From a virus: a stretch of 24,738 bases of DNA. Each line of letters opens with the position of its first letter. The stretch's first letter is position 1. Location of the stretch: IMG/VR virus record IMGVR_UViG_3300042924_004093, positions 1-24,738 of that record. One strand, given 5' to 3'. Positions 8,092 through 14,305 of the stretch are shown in pieces. Made by a program: the position numbers and the translations under genes. The notes below the pieces were generated by a model, which was not told where the DNA came from, searched no databases, and saw nothing but the letters and a program-made list of their open reading frames with translations.

Positions 8092-8789
8092 CGTACTTCC
8101 TTGAATTCTAGTTCTGAAAGAGAGTGAGTTATTTGTTCTTCATTATTTGTTACGTGTGATTCATGGTAGTGACCGTGATACCACGTAAAGTTTGGATTCG
8201 TTTTTAGTACGTCTTCGTAAAGTGATTTCATCACAAATTGACTATGGTATAAATCTTCAATCAGATATTCATCCACATCTGCAAAGTAATTTACCGTGTT
8301 TGAATTTGTGATACTATAAGGTGAACAAGGATGATAAACATCGTGGGTAAACAAAATATCAATCTTATTTACTATGTACCGAACTGGTTTTGGTTCGTAT
8401 GTTTCACCACACCAATAATCAATACCTTGACGGCGACGTGTTCGGTCAACAGAAATTGCACCACCTGCAAAATAACAAACCTTATCTTCAATGATTCGGA
8501 TATAATCATTGGGAACAAAATCTATGTTTGAGAAGTGGAAACTTGTTCCCCAATCCCAAAATGCAGGATTATCGTGATTACCACGAATAACATACAACAT
8601 AGAGTCTGTTTTTTTCAGGAGTTCATTGATGGGTTCAAGTTTTTTCCAGTCTTGAAATGGCTGGTCAAATCCGAGACCAAAGTCACCGACTTGAACAAAG
8701 TTTACACCCGTGTTCCCTTCCAAGATTTCTTGTATCTTGGAAATGAGTTGGTCAAATTTTCCGTGAACATCACCGATGGCGATAATCAT
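8088..8789 (-). CDS. Calcineurin-like metallophosphatase
   Basis: The 233-residue product shows the complete metallophosphoesterase signature: GDVHG (6-10), GDFG (35-38), GNHD (70-73), FTHD (147-150) and GHYH (206-209). These residues hold two metal ions and cleave phosphomono- or diesters. The substrate is unknown; relatives include protein phosphatases and nucleotide or RNA end phosphatases. It is the first gene of a run with thioredoxin, dUTPase and the exported nuclease, and a class 1 promoter lies just upstream. The start has AAAGG eight bases before ATG. Confidence 0.92.
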   Translation of the reverse strand: MIIAIGDVHGKFDQLISKIQEILEGNTGVNFVQVGDFGLGFDQPFQDWKKLEPINELLKKTDSMLYVIRGNHDNPAFWDWGTSFHFSNIDFVPNDYIRIIEDKVCYFAGGAISVDRTRRRQGIDYWCGETYEPKPVRYIVNKIDILFTHDVYHPCSPYSITNSNTVNYFADVDEYLIEDLYHSQFVMKSLYEDVLKTNPNFTWYHGHYHESHVTNNEEQITHSLSELEFKEVR

Positions 8790-8818
8790 TTTCGTAACCT
8801 TTTATTTTCTGATTCTGT

Positions 8819-8848
8819 AATATACGAATAAGTTAGACCATATACAAA
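8819..8848 (-). promoter_or_regulatory. Class 1 promoter for the metallophosphatase-thioredoxin-dut operon
   Basis: TTTGTAT on the minus strand (8842-8848) lies 17 bp before TATATT (8819-8824), which is preceded by TTCG as at other class 1 sites. The -35 differs from the usual TTTGGAA at two positions. Confidence 0.55.
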
Positions 8849-9336
8849 TATGGTTTCCACTTTTCGTGGAGTTTTGTTTCTTCTGTTAGAAAGATAAGAT
8901 GGTTAGGTTGTTTTGGTTGTGTCTTCAATTTCAAACCAACATCCTCTGGCATCTTGTTATCCTTTTTATTGTTACATGAGTGACAGGCAGTCACTACGTT
9001 ATCCCATGTTGTTTTACCACCACGAGAACGAGGAATAACATGGTCAACGGTTAGGTTTTCTTTTGAACCACAATATACACAAGTGTTCTTATCACGTTTG
9101 AAAAGATTTCGTCTGTTCAATTCAACACGTCTGAACGGATTGTACCTTACGTTATTCTTCAATCTGATAACTACGGGCATTGGGTATTGTGTACTTGGAG
9201 AATGAAGAACTTGGTCACTAACTTCAACCATCTCAACTTTATTACGCCATGTAAGAGTTACCGCTTTTTTGACTGTGGTAACTGTAATTGGTTGGTATGA
9301 TTGATTTAGAACTAGAACCTTTTTGTTTGACTTCAT
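8833..9336 (-). CDS. HNH endonuclease family protein
   Basis: The 167-residue product has an N-terminal domain KVLVLNQSYQPITVTTVKKA, typical of a bacterial HNH family that is common in Bacteroidota and cyanobacteria. The HNH domain follows: zinc Cys pair CVYCG (C86, C89), DHVIPRSRGG (D98, H99), TTWDNVVTACHSCNNKK (N113, C118, C121). The motif is intact, so nuclease activity is plausible. It is a stand-alone gene, not inserted in another. The ATG is set by GGAG six bases upstream. A class 2 promoter element and a hairpin lie upstream, which suggests late expression; packaging-associated HNH enzymes are expressed at that stage in other phages. Confidence 0.9.
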   Translation of the reverse strand: MKSNKKVLVLNQSYQPITVTTVKKAVTLTWRNKVEMVEVSDQVLHSPSTQYPMPVVIRLKNNVRYNPFRRVELNRRNLFKRDKNTCVYCGSKENLTVDHVIPRSRGGKTTWDNVVTACHSCNNKKDNKMPEDVGLKLKTQPKQPNHLIFLTEETKLHEKWKPYLYMV

Positions 9337-9367
9337 GAAACTCTCCAAATAAGATATAGGACTTTAC

Positions 9368-9377
9368 GATAAATATA
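9368..9377 (-). promoter_or_regulatory. Class 2 (putative late) promoter element for the HNH gene
   Basis: The minus strand reads TATATTTATC here, 32 bp before the HNH start. It matches the element found before other putative late genes at 14962, 18786, 19063, 19637 and 24306, and it directly follows a hairpin that ends the gene upstream. Confidence 0.5.
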
Positions 9378-9379
9378 GA

Positions 9380-9410
9380 GTGGGGAGAATACCGTCAGCA
9401 TCCTCCCCAC
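9380..9410 (-). terminator. Hairpin after the AbrB-like gene
   Basis: GTGGGGAG at one end and CTCCCCAC at the other form an 8-bp GC-rich stem, extendable by one G-U and two A-U pairs, around a short loop. There is no clean T run after it, so it may be a weak terminator or an RNA 3'-end stabiliser. It separates the strongly biased AbrB-like gene from the HNH gene. Confidence 0.6.
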
Positions 9411-9440
9411 CATTACCAAGAGCTATCGTTCGTGTAACTA

Positions 9441-9728
9441 TTACATAGTGACGACGATACTTCCCTTCTGAACATCAGCTGACATATTCTTCCGCTTCGA
9501 CTTCACACCGAGTTCACGGACAGCCGTCTTTGCAACACGGATGCGACCATCGAGTTCCACCGAATAACGAGCGGAGTCAACAGACTTCGCAGTCTTTGCG
9601 GCAGACTGAATACGGAACGAATTTTGTCCTTCAGCAACAACAGCAATCTTTTGACCAGGACGGAATCCTGCACCACGAGAAGCTTCACGAGAAAGACGAA
9701 TACGACCAGCAGCATCAACAGTAATCAT
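9441..9728 (-). CDS. Tandem-repeat AbrB-like small protein, probably highly expressed
   Basis: The 95-residue product contains two similar halves: ITVDAAGRIRLSREA (2-16) and YSVELDGRIRVAKTAV (55-70), each followed by a short strand-rich stretch ending in FRI or SIVVT. The V-D-x-x-GRIR-[LV]-x-x-x-A pattern resembles SpoVT/AbrB swapped-hairpin DNA-binding domains, here fused as an internal dimer. Its composition (Ala, Arg, Ser, Val) and codon choice are richer in G+C than the neighbours, as in strongly expressed genes. A T-rich leader and TAGGTG ribosome site precede it. It may be a DNA-binding or capsid-associated protein; the fold call is by pattern only. Confidence 0.75.
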   Translation of the reverse strand: MITVDAAGRIRLSREASRGAGFRPGQKIAVVAEGQNSFRIQSAAKTAKSVDSARYSVELDGRIRVAKTAVRELGVKSKRKNMSADVQKGSIVVTM

Positions 9729-9769
9729 AAAAACACCTACAAAAAATAAAAATAAATTGGGTTATAGAA

Positions 9770-9786
9770 AATCGGTTTATCCGATT
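9770..9786 (-). terminator. Short hairpin after the small membrane gene
   Basis: On the minus strand AATCGG-ATAAA-CCGATT is followed by TTC. The 6-bp stem overlaps the stop codon of the membrane gene at 9785. It could be a weak intrinsic terminator before the AbrB-like gene. Confidence 0.4.
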
Positions 9787-9985
9787 AGTTTAGTTTGTTT
9801 GTCCAAACGATGTAGACGACGTAATAGATGAGAGCAGATAGGATATACGAAGCAATAGAAGCTACGTGTGTCCATCCAAAGTTAGAGACCATCGTAACCC
9901 AAACCGCAGTTTGCATAGCGGTTGCGATAATCAAAAATAGTTGGCGGACAAAAGAATCTTTATCACGCATCTTGTTCATCAACAT
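9785..9985 (-). CDS. Small membrane protein, two predicted spans
   Basis: The product of up to 66 residues has two hydrophobic stretches, LFLIIATAMQTAVWVTMV (about 17-34) and ASIASYILSALIYYVVYIVW (about 42-61), with a charged N-terminus (NKMRDKDSFVRQ) and a short tail NKLN. In-frame ATGs lie at 9985, 9979 and 9970. None has a strong ribosome site, and 9970 would start across the stop of the upstream small gene, so the true start may be MRDKDSF. No function is recognised. Confidence 0.65.
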   Translation of the reverse strand: MLMNKMRDKDSFVRQLFLIIATAMQTAVWVTMVSNFGWTHVASIASYILSALIYYVVYIVWTNKLN

Positions 9986-10118
9986 AATCTTGTTCCAAAA
10001 GTTGTTTTACCTTACGATACGATACCGACTTCACTTTCCTAATATCGGCATTGTTGTCCTCAATCCACTTGTCAATAGGGTCGATGTAATCTTCGTCGAA
10101 CATATCCAAGTAATCCAT
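9963..10118 (-). CDS. Small acidic protein
   Basis: The 51-residue product begins MDYLDMFDEDYIDPIDKWIED and has a basic middle (RKVKSVSYRKVKQ) and an acidic end (EQDYVDEQDA). AAGGA lies six bases before the ATG and a class 1 promoter is about 30 bp upstream, which supports it as the first gene of the unit. Its end overlaps the start of the membrane gene. The strongly acidic N-terminus could mimic DNA or bind a host protein, as many small early phage proteins do, but no family is recognised. Confidence 0.7.
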   Translation of the reverse strand: MDYLDMFDEDYIDPIDKWIEDNNADIRKVKSVSYRKVKQLLEQDYVDEQDA

Positions 10119-10147
10119 TGTTTTTCCTTTTGTGTTTTGAAGTAATA

Positions 10148-10179
10148 CTAACTTACGAAATTATTTTGACAATTCCAAA
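10148..10179 (-). promoter_or_regulatory. Class 1 promoter before the small acidic gene
   Basis: TTTGGAA (10173-10179 on the minus strand) lies 17 bp before TAAGTT (10150-10155, extended TAAGTTAG). The stretch from the T run through TTTGGAATTGTCAAAA is nearly identical to the promoter at 13080-13111. Confidence 0.65.
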
Positions 10180-10187
10180 TACTTTTT

Positions 10188-10526
10188 TTAGAAAGTTCGG
10201 ATAGTTTCAAGACGGGTGGTATACTTTGCCTGCTCTCCAAGAGTTTCATTCACAATATCGTGAATGGCTTGAACAGACTTTGTATCACGTCCACCAATGT
10301 GCCAGTCCGTAACATCACCGATAGGTTGACGTTCCTTCCAATCGTAGATTGTAAACACCGTACCGTCTGATGTCTTACCTTCCCATTCCGCACGAGTCTT
10401 GTAGCCATCACCACCAATCGGTTCACCGAACACCTCACAAAGTGTATCGTAGGAACAAGTAATAAATCCCTGAAGAGAAGTTCCGTTTACGTCTACGTTC
10501 TTTGATGTGAATGTTGTCTTCGTCAT
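10188..10526 (-). CDS. Conserved phage protein with TIYDWKE and WHIGG motifs
   Basis: The 112-residue product has the layout LCEVFGEPIGGDGYKTRAEW, then GTVFTIYDWKE and DWHIGGRDTKS, a pattern found in many unrelated tailed phages as a small protein of unknown function. The pattern suggests a compact alpha/beta fold with a conserved acidic and aromatic patch. The start is the ATG preceded by GAGG nine bases upstream; an in-frame TTG five codons earlier is part of that site. It follows the small basic gene by 4 bp. Confidence 0.8.
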   Translation of the reverse strand: MTKTTFTSKNVDVNGTSLQGFITCSYDTLCEVFGEPIGGDGYKTRAEWEGKTSDGTVFTIYDWKERQPIGDVTDWHIGGRDTKSVQAIHDIVNETLGEQAKYTTRLETIRTF

Positions 10527-10530
10527 TATG

Positions 10531-10689
10531 TTAGTCCTCAATTTTTGTTTGTTTGAATTTACGGCAAATAATTCTTGCCACCTTCTTCTTCTTGTCTTCT
10601 ACCACCTTCGTCTTGTACCGACCGTCATAAACACCAGCTTCTACTTGTGCCTGACGTTTTCGGGATTCGGTAGTCCCTGCATCTGTCAT
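10531..10689 (-). CDS. Small basic protein
   Basis: The 52-residue product MTDAGTTESRKRQAQVEAGV... carries YDGRYKTKVVEDKKKKVARIICRKFKQTK, a Lys/Arg-rich stretch that may bind nucleic acid. Its ATG overlaps the stop of the SWIM gene (ATGA), and its own stop lies 4 bp before the next start, so it sits in a tightly packed operon. GGAG eight or nine bases before ATG serves as ribosome site. No family is recognised. Confidence 0.7.
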   Translation of the reverse strand: MTDAGTTESRKRQAQVEAGVYDGRYKTKVVEDKKKKVARIICRKFKQTKIED

Positions 10690-11030
10690 GAGTTTTTCTC
10701 CTTGATTTCTCTGATGTGTCTACATTCTTTGTTTCTATGATAAGTATTGGCAGGACAAGAACATCCCCAATACCCATTGTTGAAACGAACCGTGTAAAAC
10801 GAACCCTTCTTTGAAGATTCAACTTGCCAAGACTTATCTTGGATTGATTCATTGAGAGGTTGTCCATTTGGTGTCCACTTTTCCCATCGAGCGACTGCAT
10901 CTTCCAATGTGAAGTCTTCGTCAACTTGAAACCAACCTGAACCTGAATAGACTGCGAATCTTGTTCCGTCTGAACAATTGATTACCGTTGGTGGATAAAG
11001 TGAAACGATTTTTTCGGGAAGTTCATTCAT
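10686..11030 (-). CDS. SWIM zinc-finger protein
   Basis: The 114-residue product ends with YWGCSCPANTYHRNKECRHI, a CxC...CxH pattern with nine residues between, as in SWIM zinc fingers, which bind DNA or proteins. The N-terminal part (PPTVINCSDGTRFAVYSGSGWF, then WEKWTPNGQPL) looks like two beta-rich stretches. The start is ATG at 11030, with TTGGAG seven bases upstream; the frame is open further but would run through the end of the preceding gene. It lies in the operon started at 11538. A regulatory or DNA-binding role is inferred. Confidence 0.78.
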   Translation of the reverse strand: MNELPEKIVSLYPPTVINCSDGTRFAVYSGSGWFQVDEDFTLEDAVARWEKWTPNGQPLNESIQDKSWQVESSKKGSFYTVRFNNGYWGCSCPANTYHRNKECRHIREIKEKNS

Positions 11031-11043
11031 TCTTTTACTCCAA

Positions 11044-11538
11044 TTACCAAGATGAAGAATAATAATAGTCAACCCATGAGTCGGGATTCTTTGCATCCTC
11101 GTCCATCTCTGTAAGAACATCGGAAACAATTTGTTTTGTCAATTCCAAATCTTCCCAATACCAAGAATCAATGTTGGTTGAACCAAAAAAGAAACCTTCT
11201 GTTGGTTGAAGATTCTCTTCAATTACCGAAGATTCTTCGGGAGTTCCCTTTGCATTTAGAACAAGGTTTATAGTTTCGAGAAGATTCTCAAAGTCCTGAC
11301 GTGAGACACTATATTCTCTACAATCATCTTCACCGTTCTGAACATTATCAACAAACCAATTATGAATTTGGTTTGCCTTACGCCAATAACCTACGTGTTC
11401 TGAAATTGAACGTACTCGGTTAAAATTGATATTGACAGGTGAACCCTTGATTGTAATATCAATCTTACCAGATACACCACGATGTTCGTAATTCGCACCA
11501 ATATATGTCTTTTTGGTGAGATACATATCGAGACCCAT
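11044..11538 (-). CDS. Conserved phage protein (MGLDMYL family)
   Basis: The 164-residue product begins MGLDMYLTKKTYIG and contains YWRKANQIHNWF in the middle, the two hallmarks of a protein family found in many phages and some bacteria, with no established function. A strand-rich insert (GKIDITIKGSPVNINFNRV) lies between them. The acidic C-terminus WVDYYYSSSW closes the protein. The start has AAGGAC before ATG. A class 1 promoter (11574-11605) and the hairpin/DnaA-box block lie upstream; SWIM, basic and TIYDWKE genes follow in the same unit. Confidence 0.85.
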   Translation of the reverse strand: MGLDMYLTKKTYIGANYEHRGVSGKIDITIKGSPVNINFNRVRSISEHVGYWRKANQIHNWFVDNVQNGEDDCREYSVSRQDFENLLETINLVLNAKGTPEESSVIEENLQPTEGFFFGSTNIDSWYWEDLELTKQIVSDVLTEMDEDAKNPDSWVDYYYSSSW

Positions 11539-11573
11539 TGTCTTGTCCTTGAAGTGTTAGAAAACTTGATATA

Positions 11574-11605
11574 CAAAACTACGGAGGTTTGAGGACATTT
11601 CCAAA
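11574..11605 (-). promoter_or_regulatory. Class 1 promoter for the MGLDMYL operon
   Basis: TTTGGAA (11599-11605) is followed after 17 bp by TAGTTTTG (11574-11581), an exact match to the Bacteroidota -7 consensus TAnnTTTG. A DnaA-box 9-mer lies 13 bp upstream of the -33 element. Confidence 0.75.
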
Positions 11606-11618
11606 CAAAAAATGTAGG

Positions 11619-11627
11619 TGTGGATAA
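11619..11627 (-). promoter_or_regulatory. Perfect DnaA-box 9-mer (TTATCCACA), copy 1
   Basis: The minus strand reads TTATCCACA. It lies between the stem-loop at 11633-11657 and the class 1 promoter. The preceding AAAAAG and the stem-loop are shared with copy 2 at 14292-14300, so a whole module is repeated. It could bind DnaA or another factor. Confidence 0.5.
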
Positions 11628-11632
11628 CTTTT

Positions 11633-11657
11633 TAAGTCCTTATAAATCAAGGACTTA
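11633..11657 (-). repeat. Stem-loop repeat, copy 3 (next to DnaA box)
   Basis: On the minus strand TAAGTCCTT-GATTTAT-AAGGACTTA forms a perfect 9-bp stem with a 7-nt loop. It is followed by AAAAG and TTATCCACA. Confidence 0.85.
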
Positions 11658-11682
11658 CGAAGGGTGGGAGTTTCTGTCTCCG

Positions 11683-11707
11683 TAAGTCCTTGAAAATAAA
11701 GGAGTTA
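11683..11707 (-). repeat. Stem-loop repeat, copy 2
   Basis: On the minus strand TAACTCCTT-TATTTTC-AAGGACTTA; one stem position is mismatched. The loop TATTTTC is identical to that of copy 4 at 14306-14330. Confidence 0.8.
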
Positions 11708-11708
11708 G

Positions 11709-11733
11709 TAAGTCGTTGATTTATAAGGACTTA
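11709..11733 (-). repeat. Stem-loop repeat, copy 1
   Basis: On the minus strand TAAGTCCTT-ATAAATC-AACGACTTA; one stem position is mismatched. It starts 8 bp after the 3' end of tRNA-Ser and one base separates it from copy 2. Together copies 1-3 probably end or process the tRNA transcript. Confidence 0.8.
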
Positions 11734-11741
11734 CGTTGATG

Positions 11742-11826
11742 CGGAGGGTGACAGAGTTGAACTGCCTCGTGTTTGACCACGGCTACGGTTTAGCAAACCG
11801 ACCCCTTACCGTTCGGGCAACCCTCC
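11742..11826 (-). tRNA. tRNA-Ser (anticodon GCT)
   Basis: An 85-nt tRNA with acceptor GGAGGGT pairing with ACCCTCC, discriminator G, anticodon loop TTGCTAA, a long variable arm and the T-loop GTTCAACTC. It reads AGC and AGT codons. CCA is not encoded. It is the last gene of the unit that begins at 13054. Confidence 0.92.
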
Positions 11827-11855
11827 AATGTGTTATCGTTCTTCTGTTTAGTTTA

Positions 11856-12221
11856 TCAATCGTTTAGTAATTCTTTTTGAAGTTTCTTTACTCGTCCTGA
11901 AATGGCTTCATCATCTCTTGTTGTACCCAATCTTTCTCGTTCCAATCGGTCAAGACGGTAAATCAACTTATCAAGACGGGAATCGAGGTTGGAATTCAAT
12001 GCCCGAATTTCACGCCAAAGTGTTTCGTTCTCCATTGTTGCAATCGTCTTGTTTTCTTCAATCGTTCTGTATGAATTTTCAAAATTCAAATTGAAAGAAC
12101 CATTGATTTCTTGTATTTCTTTGTTCATTTTGTACACCCTGAATAAATTGTAAACGGTAACCGCAAGCATCCCCACGACCACCACAAACGAAATACCCAG
12201 ACTGAATGATGTTATATCCAT
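11856..12221 (-). CDS. Membrane-anchored coiled-coil protein
   Basis: The 121-residue product has one membrane span at the N-terminus (about 7-28, LGISFVVVVGMLAVTVYNLF). A charged, heptad-like segment follows, with NSNLDSRLDKLIYRLDRLERE as part of the coiled coil, and ends SGRVKKLQKELLND. AAGGAG before ATG sets the start. It sits between the tRNA cluster and tRNA-Ser on one transcript. Such an anchored coiled coil could act at the membrane (exclusion, spanin-like or host takeover), but no known motif such as a lipobox is present and no function is assigned. Confidence 0.78.
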   Translation of the reverse strand: MDITSFSLGISFVVVVGMLAVTVYNLFRVYKMNKEIQEINGSFNLNFENSYRTIEENKTIATMENETLWREIRALNSNLDSRLDKLIYRLDRLERERLGTTRDDEAISGRVKKLQKELLND

Positions 12222-12258
12222 AATAGTCTCCTTATTTCAAAGAACGATAACACGTAAG

Positions 12259-12332
12259 CACACCCGATTGGATTTGAACCAATGGCCCACAGATTAGAAG
12301 TCTGTTGCTCTATCCAACTGAGCTACGGGTGC
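12259..12332 (-). tRNA. tRNA-Arg (anticodon TCT)
   Basis: Acceptor GCACCCG pairs with CGGGTGT (one G-U), discriminator G; anticodon stem ACAGA/TCTGT around loop CTTCTAA. It reads AGA and AGG. CCA is not encoded. Confidence 0.93.
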
Positions 12333-12343
12333 GTTTGATTTTG

Positions 12344-12417
12344 TATGGTGGGTAGGATTTGAACCTACATAAGACGGCATATAAGACCGTTGCCTTGACC
12401 AGTCGAGCCACCACCAC
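12344..12417 (-). tRNA. tRNA-Ile (anticodon TAT)
   Basis: Acceptor GTGGTGG pairs with CCACCAT, discriminator A; anticodon loop CTTATAT within ACGGT/GCCGT; T arm GTAGG-TTCAAAT-CCTAC. The D stem is short. The TAT anticodon reads ATA directly, avoiding the usual lysidine-modified CAT tRNA. Confidence 0.88.
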
Positions 12418-12426
12418 ATTTGATTG

Positions 12427-12509
12427 TACCACCGGTGGGACTCGAACCCACACACCCATACGGATAAAGCATTTTAAGTGCTTTGCGTCTGCCATTTCGC
12501 CACGGCGGC
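12427..12509 (-). tRNA. tRNA-Leu (anticodon TAA)
   Basis: An 83-nt tRNA with long variable arm; acceptor GCCGCCG with CGGTGGT, discriminator A; anticodon loop CTTAAAA within AAGCA/TGCTT. It reads TTA and TTG. CCA is not encoded. Confidence 0.93.
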
Positions 12510-12514
12510 AATTG

Positions 12515-12587
12515 TGATTTCGGTGGGGCTCGAACCCACGACCCACAGATTAAAAGTCTGTTGCTCTACCGACTGAGCTACGAAATC
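12515..12587 (-). tRNA. tRNA-Lys (anticodon TTT)
   Basis: Acceptor GATTTCG pairs with CGAAATC, discriminator A; anticodon loop CTTTTAA within ACAGA/TCTGT. CCA is not encoded. The anticodon arm is nearly the same as in the neighbouring tRNA-Arg, which suggests a shared origin. Confidence 0.95.
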
Positions 12588-12602
12588 GTTGTTTTGTTTT
12601 AG

Positions 12603-12675
12603 TGGGCCTCCCCGGACTTGAACCGAGAACCTACGCATTATGAGTGCGGTGCTCTAACCATTGAGCTAGAAGCCC
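12603..12675 (-). tRNA. tRNA with CAT anticodon, probably Met (elongator)
   Basis: Acceptor GGGCTTC pairs with GAGGCCC, discriminator A; anticodon loop CTCATAA. A CAT tRNA may be elongator Met or lysidine-modified Ile; because a tRNA-Ile(TAT) is already in the cluster, Met is preferred. It is not an initiator, since position 1 pairs. Confidence 0.88.
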
Positions 12676-12694
12676 ATTCATATTACCAATCGTC

Positions 12695-13054
12695 TTACCT
12701 CATCCAATCATCGTCAACTTCTTGAATACCGTGTGCAGATTCCCATCGTTCCCACTCATCGTAATCAACTTCTTCTTGGGCTTCAATTTCTGCCTTTAGG
12801 ACTTCTTCGGGGTCATCAAAGATGAACATCGTATTCATAAATCCCTCGGCATCATCAGTCACCAAACTCGGTTCACCATTTGCATCTGCAATAGAACCCG
12901 TGAAGTCTGTGAGAACAGAGTAAACCTTGTGGTCAAAGATGAGAAGATTCTCTACACCACCATTCGACTCTTGTTCACCAGTGAAAGGATTTTGGTCAAT
13001 CGTATAATGTTGAACCAACTTGCCCTGTTCAAAAACTTGTTTGTTTGTAATCAT
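12695..13054 (-). CDS. Acidic phage protein of unknown function
   Basis: The roughly 119-residue product begins MITNKQVFEQGKLVQHYTIDQ and becomes very acidic at the end (DDPEEVLKAEIEAQEEVDYDEWERWES, read across 96-119 in part). I place the start at 13054, seven bases after GGAA; an ATG two codons earlier is too close to that site. The frame extends further upstream but would cover the promoter at 13080-13111. It is the first gene of the transcript that carries the five-tRNA cluster. No known fold is recognised. Confidence 0.75.
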   Translation of the reverse strand: MITNKQVFEQGKLVQHYTIDQNPFTGEQESNGGVENLLIFDHKVYSVLTDFTGSIADANGEPSLVTDDAEGFMNTMFIFDDPEEVLKAEIEAQEEVDYDEWERWESAHGIQEVDDDWMR

Positions 13055-13079
13055 GTTCATGTTCCGTGATTGTGTTATA

Positions 13080-13111
13080 CAATAATACGAAAAATTTTTG
13101 ACAATTCCAAA
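13080..13111 (-). promoter_or_regulatory. Class 1 promoter for the five-tRNA transcript
   Basis: TTTGGAA (13105-13111) is followed after 17 bp by TATTATTG (13080-13087). The stretch around the -33 element is almost identical to the promoter at 10148-10179. Confidence 0.72.
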
Positions 13112-13131
13112 TACTTTTTTAGATACCACGT

Positions 13132-14220
13132 TTATTCATATGATTCACGGTCGATTTGGATAGCCACACCGAATCGTGGAATACCATCGGGAGTTTCTTG
13201 GAAATACTTGATAGTAGCCGTCTTACCAATCAACTTCTTACGGTTCTCCAATACCGAACGAACCCATTGACGTGAACCACGAAGTGTTGCACCGAATGTA
13301 CGACCATCACCAAGTTCAAGAATCAAATTACCAGCAGTACCTGCACGGTTTCCCTTACCTTCTTCAACATCAACAATAGTAAACTCACCATCGTAAAAGT
13401 CCTTCTTCTTCAAAAGTTGCTTTGAACGTTTGTTCTCATACGGTGCAATATCTACACGAATGATTGAACCTTCGTAACCTTCTTCGAGGAATTGTTCGTG
13501 GTACTTTTGGATGTCTTCTTCTGAATGAACTTGGTATGTAGGTACAACCTTTATCATCTTGTTCTTCAAGGACTTTACCACCTTCTTCAATTCAGCATAC
13601 CGTTCAGAGAATACACCATCGTGTTCAGGTAAATCGTATGCCCAAAACTCCATAATAGATTGACATTCTTCAATATCTTCTTCCGTTGGTTTTGTCTTCT
13701 TCACGAGTGAAACAATCTTGTTGAAGTCATCACTATAATCGTGTGCGTACAATTCACCGTCGAGAATCGTAACATCTTGTGTCAAGTGGTCAACCGTAAC
13801 AAACGGCTTACCATTACGTGACATCATCGTACCATCAGAATTGATACAACGGAGACCGTCCAACTTTGGTTGAATAAAGGTAGGATTGACAAAACATAGG
13901 TCTGAATACTTCTCATACTTTTGTGCCAACATTGGTTCAAAAAACTTCTTTGTCTTTGTGAGTTTCTCATTGTAACCCTTGTCTAACTTCTTTTGGAATT
14001 TTGATTGTGCTTCACGGAGAGCTTGTTCGGATGCGGTTGTTTCATTAGAACGACCGATGTTCTTACCGATACAAACCGTTGGTTCCGACTTTGTTAGTTT
14101 ACCACCCTTGACACCTTCGATAGTCCAAAACTTGTTGTTATGAACTTCGATAGTCCACTCTTGAACAAGACCACGAGAATCGTACTTGTAAACCGTTGGG
14201 AATGTTGTTTTGTTAGCCAC
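13132..14220 (-). CDS. ATP-dependent DNA ligase
   Basis: The 362-residue product seals nicks in DNA using ATP. The nucleotidyltransferase core shows motif I QPKLDGLR with catalytic Lys about 119, motif III ILDGEL (about 152-157), motif IV GYEGSIIR (about 248-255) and motif V LLKKKDF (about 269-275). The OB domain after it ends in KTATIKYFQETPDGIPRFG. An N-terminal domain of about 90 residues (EWTIEVHNNKFWTIEGVKGG) resembles the WGR-type region seen in some phage ligases. The start is the GTG at 14220 with CAAGG seven bases upstream. The open frame runs up to 14259 but there it overlaps the -10 element, so those residues are not translated. Confidence 0.95.
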   Translation of the reverse strand: MANKTTFPTVYKYDSRGLVQEWTIEVHNNKFWTIEGVKGGKLTKSEPTVCIGKNIGRSNETTASEQALREAQSKFQKKLDKGYNEKLTKTKKFFEPMLAQKYEKYSDLCFVNPTFIQPKLDGLRCINSDGTMMSRNGKPFVTVDHLTQDVTILDGELYAHDYSDDFNKIVSLVKKTKPTEEDIEECQSIMEFWAYDLPEHDGVFSERYAELKKVVKSLKNKMIKVVPTYQVHSEEDIQKYHEQFLEEGYEGSIIRVDIAPYENKRSKQLLKKKDFYDGEFTIVDVEEGKGNRAGTAGNLILELGDGRTFGATLRGSRQWVRSVLENRKKLIGKTATIKYFQETPDGIPRFGVAIQIDRESYE

Positions 14221-14256
14221 GACGAAACCTTGATGTATGTGAATTTTCAGACAATA

Positions 14257-14288
14257 CAAACCTACGGAATTTTTCTGTAATTTCCAAA
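14257..14288 (-). promoter_or_regulatory. Class 1 promoter for DNA ligase
   Basis: TTTGGAA (14282-14288) is followed after 17 bp by TAGGTTTG (14257-14264), again an exact TAnnTTTG. A DnaA-box 9-mer lies 3 bp upstream of the -33 element. Confidence 0.75.
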
Positions 14289-14291
14289 CGA

Positions 14292-14300
14292 TGTGGATAA
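14292..14300 (-). promoter_or_regulatory. Perfect DnaA-box 9-mer (TTATCCACA), copy 2
   Basis: Same arrangement as copy 1: stem-loop, AAAAAG, TTATCCACA, class 1 promoter. The distance to the -33 element is 3 bp here and 13 bp at copy 1, a difference of 10 bp or one helical turn. Confidence 0.5.
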
Positions 14301-14305
14301 CTTTT

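Noticed and set aside
11633-11733. CRISPR array
   Set aside because: The three repeats are palindromic, differ in loops and have spacers of 1 and 25 bp; this is a stem-loop cluster, not a repeat-spacer array.
12310-12546. A 78-residue minus-strand open frame over tRNA-Arg, Ile and Leu
   Set aside because: It reads straight through tRNA genes and has no ribosome site.
14221-14259. N-terminal 13-residue extension of DNA ligase
   Set aside because: It would start inside the -10 element of the promoter; the GTG at 14220 with CAAGG upstream is the better start.
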